From: Sabellastarte sp. h YS-2021
Taxonomy: Eukaryota > Annelida > Polychaeta > Sabellida > Sabellidae
Assembly (NCBI GenBank): GCA_964017235.1
Contig: OZ024928.1
Span: forward strand, 1,426,001-1,490,000
Direction: 5' to 3'
DNA: 64,000 bases
The notes under the pieces were generated by a model that saw only the letters and a program-made list of their open reading frames with translations, did not search any database and had not been told where the DNA came from. Every line of letters begins with the position of its first letter. Within the stretch, counting starts at the first letter, position 1. This document shows positions 59,703-64,000 of the stretch, one piece after another. A program made the position numbers and the translations under genes.

Positions 59703-59852
59703 CCATCCCCCCCACCCCACGGGGATATGATTGTACACAGCCTTAATGAGGCTTTTTGTTTTTTAAGGGTCCTGCGTGGCCCAGTGTGATGTACATCTTA
59801 CATGCACTTTTACCTTTATTTTAGTCCTCAGATCTGTTCCTAGGACAGGTTT
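59703..59852 (+). other. A2-B2 spacer
   Basis: This 150-bp segment is unique to this position, with a C-rich start and a small hairpin (AGCCT at 59739-59743, AGGCT at 59749-59753) followed by a T-rich run. It could hold RNA 3'-end or template-switch signals; that is inference. Confidence 0.5.
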
Positions 59853-60228
59853 GCAGATTTTAACTACTTTTAGTCCATGTATATAGTGTACAAAATAGTA
59901 GAGTAGATGGTAGTCTAACTTAGCACCCATCCAGTTAAGGTTACCTTATCTTTAACATAGAGAATTAGGTCCAGTGGACTTCACCGTACTTGAGGTTAAT
60001 CTTAAATGGTATGCAAACTAACAACGGTAATGGGTAAAGTAGTGTAACATAGAACATGCAGTTAAGGTTACCTTAACTTAATATACGTAATACTCCAGCA
60101 GGCCAGAAGTGGCCCAGTAGTTAAGGTTACCAGAAAGTGCATGATAACAAAATAGAACGTAGTTGAATAAACCTCCAAATGTCAAATATGTGTCTTACTT
60201 GTTTACAAACTCACAAGGTCAAGGACTG
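59853..60228 (+). repeat. B2 direct repeat (right end)
   Basis: This 376-bp repeat is identical to B1. It ends ACTG at the right tip of the element. Confidence 0.95.
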
Positions 60229-61632
60229 ATGGTTTGGATGACTGACCTGGAACACGCTTTTGTTAACCTAGAATTCCCCATTGTGTGGAAGGTGCTGCTC
60301 TTACCAATCCGTAGAATAAATGACATTGTTTATTCATTCACTTGTTGTTGGTTTCTTGCAGTTGATGTCCTTCTTGTTATCAGATGTAATTATCCCTTCT
60401 TACACAATCAGCGACTTATGTGGCATTCCATACAAAATATTATTAAACAAGTTCCAGGATATGACCCAGATATCAAAACACCTCCTTACTTGGGGTCTTA
60501 TAAGTCATCATTAACCATAACATATATGTATAAGTAGAAAACACAGTAACAGTATTCACATACAATTTATTGACAACAAATAACTTGTATAGTTTTTATT
60601 AGATGTCTCTTCAGGCAATGTTTGAACTCAACGGAAAATATAAGTTATTGCACAACCTTATTCTTCATTGTGATTACTTATAATTAAATTGAATGCGTTT
60701 GATCCCAACAACTTTTAATAATAACAATAATAGTAAGTTGAATCTATGAGTAAAGTATATTCCTATTTTTTATGTTTGAGATAAAAATATATTGCAGGAA
60801 TGTGTGAGAGCACACAGAAGTGAGTTGATTAAGGTTTTTTTACCTCTGACTGAGATCACAAAACAAAATACAAAAGGAGCAACGATACAACATGGCTAAA
60901 CCTTATATGTATTTTGAAAAGCAACCTACATCTGGTAACAAAAACTTTCATGATTTATAAATTATGGGAGAATAGCCCTAGAAACCAGTAAATTATTCAT
61001 TCCAAAAGTCAGTAACAAATATCATGAAATTGAAAACAAAATCAACCATTCAAAAACCTCAAAATTACATTGTTTGCTAAAAACATCATGACTGGTTGGA
61101 GTGCTAGAGATATGGACAGAGCCATGTAGCCATCTCTGCTAGTTTTACTGTCGGGGAAATGTACTGGGTCAGCACGAATTAAAGGGGGATTCACAAAATT
61201 TGAGAAATCCTCTGAATAAAATGTTTTCGCAACGCGTAACCATTTTGTGTAGATGTGTATGCCTGAGAAATAACTTTAACCGCCTAACCCCATAAACTTA
61301 AATAACAAAATTAATGTCTTCACTGTCTTAACATCCACTCAAGTTGTCTGATTCATTGATTCAGTCACGTGACTGTCATAGCGGCGCAATAATATATACA
61401 CGGAAATCAATTATACCAATAAAACCGAATATAGAAAATGCACAAACTTCAAAGGCGGCTATCAGTCAAAACTATGATATGTTCCAGATAATCAATACTA
61501 ATAAAATTGTTCATATGCAACACTACACCATCAATCTCCAGCGAGAAGAATGCTGTCTGGGTTTGTTGATTGCCAGAAATCGATCGATTTCTTGTTTTGC
61601 ACAAATACCACATACTTGCTGAAACACTTACA
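60229..61632. other. Unassigned AT-rich stretch
   Basis: I see no gene or structured repeat between the retrotransposon and the tRNA. Short frames (up to 124 codons, starting inside B2) have no recognisable domain. Confidence 0.4.
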
Positions 61633-61725
61633 GCCCGGTTAGCTCAGTCGGTAGAGCATCAGACTTTTAAGGCCAATAGTGCTGAAGAAATCTGAGGGTC
61701 AAGGGTTCGAGTCCCTTATTGGGCG
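61633..61725 (+). tRNA. tRNA-Lys(UUU) with 20-nt intron-like insertion
   Basis: A cloverleaf can be drawn. The acceptor stem GCCCGGT pairs with ATTGGGC (two G-U pairs) with discriminator G. The D-arm region TAGCTCAGTCGGTAGAGCA forms the A box. The anticodon stem is TCAGA/TCTGA around loop CTTTTAA with anticodon TTT at 61666-61668. The T-arm AAGGG-TTCGAGT-CCCTT contains the B box. Between A37 (61669) and A38 (61690), exactly where nuclear tRNA introns sit, are 20 extra bases (61670-61689). Removing them leaves a 73-nt tRNA body, matching animal tRNA-Lys(UUU) closely. A T5 terminator follows. Whether it is spliced and expressed is unknown. Confidence 0.88.
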
Positions 61726-61729
61726 ATAC

Positions 61730-61734
61730 TTTTT
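61730..61734 (+). terminator. RNA polymerase III T5 terminator
   Basis: Five T lie four bases after the tRNA discriminator, the expected Pol III stop. Confidence 0.8.
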
Positions 61735-63099
61735 ACATTTGTTTTCTTCTACTAATCCTTTATTTCAATTAACAACAAAGACATGTAAAAATCCTGCCAG
61801 TATTAAGAGGAATAGTGCTTGATAAAGGCTAGTCAAACATCACAGTTTTACTGTTGTATATTGGTCTTTTAATGTACATTTAATGGTCATAAAAAATGTG
61901 AGTGTGTTTGTTGAAGAATCCCATTTTATTAGCCATCCGTAAAATTACAAATCCAAAGACTCTCACACACAAGCTTCATCATGAATACTGATCACTAATT
62001 AGTGTTTAAAGAGGCAGAGCTGAGTGATAGTGACTATTAGGAGTGGGGAGGTCTGTAAAGTAGAGGTAAAAATAAATGGACAAAACCCCTGTGGACAAAA
62101 ACCAGGAGGACAAAACCCCATAAAAATATAGCTACTAGGGCAAAACCCAGGAGCTATTTTTAAGGAAGTGGACCGCGCTATTTTAAGTTGATATATATGT
62201 GTGTATATTTGTGGAGGTCTTGCTGTTTAAAATATTGTTGATATTCTTTGCCATTTGTGCTTGTGATGGCAATTGTGAAACAATGGGTTGCTCATACTTT
62301 GATGTTGTGACTCCTTCCCTGAAGTTGTCACCAACATGTTCCACTTGTTTCTTACTCTCGGTGAATTCTCTAGACCATCTTCCTTATTCTAACCCACATC
62401 TTAGTTTGTGGCAGAATTCTCTTTACAGCTTACATTTCATTCTTGCCTGCCAATAGCAAAGTCTCCAAAAATCTCGAAGAATTTTTCATAACATTCGTGC
62501 TTTATTTGGGTTTCTTCTAGGCATACTTGAAGAGAAACCAAGAACGTCTGGCTAACAGGACTGGCTAACAGACCAGCAGTAGCCTTTTAAGGAGGGTCCA
62601 AGTGGCAGTCTCAGAACAACCAGTTACTGCCCGAGGAAATTGGTTCAGAGAAATTCTTATACCAGTCATTGGTCTTGGTGAGATGAGTTGTCTGAACCTA
62701 CCAGACCAGTCAGCCAGCCTACTGTCAGGACCTCCTGGCTGGTCCAAAGTGACTATAGATAAGAAGAGTTTCCCAACAAGATTTGTCCAACTACCCGTCA
62801 GCCTTATCTTATCAGACCCCACACCAGCCAGTTACTGGTCCTGGTGAGATGCCGAACTCAACCGGACTGGTCAGCCTACTGCCAGCAAGAAGTCTGCTGT
62901 ATCAGTTACTGTGGAGGTTCATCAAGTGAGTTACAGTGATCCACCCGCCTAGACTGGCCACCCAGCTTGCTTTTTACCCAGTCTGTGAGCAGTGTCAGCT
63001 GACACCAGGAGCCTGAGTTTCCAAACTCAGCCTTCCCCTCAAGATTATAACCCATTTGCCGGTTTTCACAACTCAAGCAATGGTAAATTTATCTGTTAA
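61735..63099. other. Unassigned stretch with short repeats
   Basis: No gene is supported. At about 62080-62150, GGACAAAACCC-like words occur four times. A block at about 62660-62725 recurs at about 62826-62888 in a diverged form (CCAGTTACTGGTCYTGGTGAGATG-type words and CAGCCTACTG). It precedes the DIRS relic and may be its gag remnant, but I cannot show that. Confidence 0.4.
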
Positions 63100-63700
63100 T
63101 CAGACCAGGGGTCACAGTTCTCATAAATGGCTATTAGTGTTTTCCACAGGGGGGTTGTGCGGGTTACTGACACCGGTACAGAAGCAAGTCCACCTAAGTC
63201 GCCTCCACATGAAGCCAATACAGTGGCACTTGAAGAACAGCTGAAGGGTACCAGACTCACTAGACAAGGTGATCTCAGTTCACTCCACCCCATCTAAAAT
63301 GGTGGTTGTAGGATGACAATGTGCTTCAAGGTCAACGATTACAAATACTTAAATATGCTCTGCAAATCCTTACAGATCCATCAAGAAGGGCGAGTGCTCA
63401 CTTAGGGGAACACACTGCAAGGGGAACCTGGTTCCTTCCAGAAGCAAGTTACACATAAAGTATCTGGAACCAAGGCGGTCTTTTGGCCCAAAAGGAGTTC
63501 CAAGACCTCTGCTCGAACCTTATTGCAACCAGAACTACGGACAACACCATGGTGGATGCCTATTTAAGGAGGGGTGGAGTAAGTCGGGCCCTCTTTGTGC
63601 TCTACTATGGAGAATCCTGACCTGGTGCTCCAGGAAAAAGGCTCAAGCCCAACACATTCACGCTTCAACCATGTCCTGTCCGGGGATACACTGCGTTGAG
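63100..63700 (+). pseudogene. Decayed DIRS-type RT end/RNase H
   Basis: Broken frames show Q-K-Q-V-H-L-S-R-L-H-M-K-P-I-Q-W-H-L-K (near 63170), then L-G-E-H-T-A-R-G-T-W (near 63400), K-E-F-Q-D-L-C-S-N (near 63500), a T-D-N-T motif (near 63545) and the C-terminal W-C-S-R-K-like stretch (near 63630). These are RNase H and post-RT landmarks of DIRS-type elements, on the same strand and of similar type to the N-terminal RT half at 15.2-16.1 kb. Catalytic positions are damaged and frames change at least four times. Confidence 0.7.
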
Positions 63701-64000
63701 ACGCAATGTCTAGTTTAGTTTGATTTTATTTTGTTAGTTTTGTTTGGAGAGTGTTCTCATACTTCAGGGAACATGCTGCTGTGCCCACATCTGACCCAAA
63801 TGATTGATAAGTTCTATCATATCAGAAGTTCATAGATTTAAGTCGGTACTGTGATGACACATGTTAAACTGTGGAAGAATATGGACACATTTATCCACTC
63901 CCCCATCTCCCATCATCTGCTCAATTCAATCTGGTACCCATTCATCAGTCAGATTCTACCATTAATTGGTTCAGCAGGATTTGAAACACATATCAGCCTA
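63701..64000. other. Unassigned end of window
   Basis: No feature is supported in the last 300 bases. Confidence 0.35.

Larger units (their letters stand above)
54394..60228 (+). mobile_element. Complete Ngaro/PAT-type tyrosine-recombinase retrotransposon
   Basis: This 5835-bp element has the order A1 (54394-54572), gag, RT-RNase H, tyrosine recombinase, B1 (59150-59525), A2 (59524-59702), a 150-bp spacer, B2 (59853-60228). A1/A2 are 179 bp and B1/B2 are 376 bp, and I saw no difference within either pair. This split direct repeat layout is the hallmark of Ngaro and PAT elements, whereas DIRS proper uses inverted ends. There is no integrase, protease, or methyltransferase or hydrolase frame. 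No target duplication is seen, as expected for recombinase-mediated insertion. It interrupts an older LINE relic. All three frames are open, so it could be active or very recently so. Confidence 0.95.

Noticed and set aside
1..64000. CRISPR arrays, rRNA operon, bacterial operons
   Set aside because: Spacing, gene structure and element content are those of an animal genome; no such feature found.

Overview
The window reads as nuclear DNA from an animal, most likely a marine invertebrate. A mollusc or other lophotrochozoan is my best guess, from the mix of transposable elements and a tRNA-derived SINE whose 3' tail resembles molluscan ones. This placement is low-confidence inference. The DNA is AT-rich, with long G/C homopolymers and many short repeats. 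I found no convincing host protein-coding gene. Nearly everything recognisable is a mobile element, plus one tRNA gene, so this looks like an intergenic or intronic transposon-rich region.

Layout. 0-12 kb: a cluster of TGTCA/TGACA motifs near 0.7 kb, two LINE reverse-transcriptase tails around an 80-bp minisatellite (4.7-5.8 kb), and nested inverted-repeat elements at 10-11.7 kb. 12.6-23 kb: a decayed DIRS-type retrotransposon, two decayed Ty3/gypsy pieces, a decayed Harbinger transposase and a LINE relic. 24-34 kb: a LINE relic, a SINE with a perfect 12-bp target-site duplication, and two short Harbinger-like (MITE) elements with 3-bp duplications. 36.1-39.2 kb: a third gypsy relic. 41.3-50.9 kb: a 9.5-kb nested structure. 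A two-gene Harbinger DNA transposon with matching ends and TAA duplications is split inside its transposase gene by a nearly complete Ty3/gypsy element (LTRs, tRNA-Leu primer site, polypurine tract, 5-bp CACTG duplication). 54.4-60.2 kb: a structurally complete tyrosine-recombinase retrotransposon of the Ngaro/PAT type. 61.6 kb: tRNA-Lys(UUU) with an intron-like insertion. 63.1-63.7 kb: another DIRS piece.

How the parts work together. In the Ngaro-type element, Gag packages the RNA, RT/RNase H copies it, and the tyrosine recombinase integrates the circular product without an integrase. Its repeats have the A1-ORFs-B1-A2-B2 layout, and the B1-A2 junction matches what joining the two element ends would give. 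Both repeat pairs look identical and all three reading frames are open, so this is the youngest large element here. The Harbinger transposase and its partner MADF/Myb-like DNA-binding protein would have acted on ends like those of the 33.5-34.2 kb MITE. Both Harbinger genes are now broken, as is the gypsy gag-pol.
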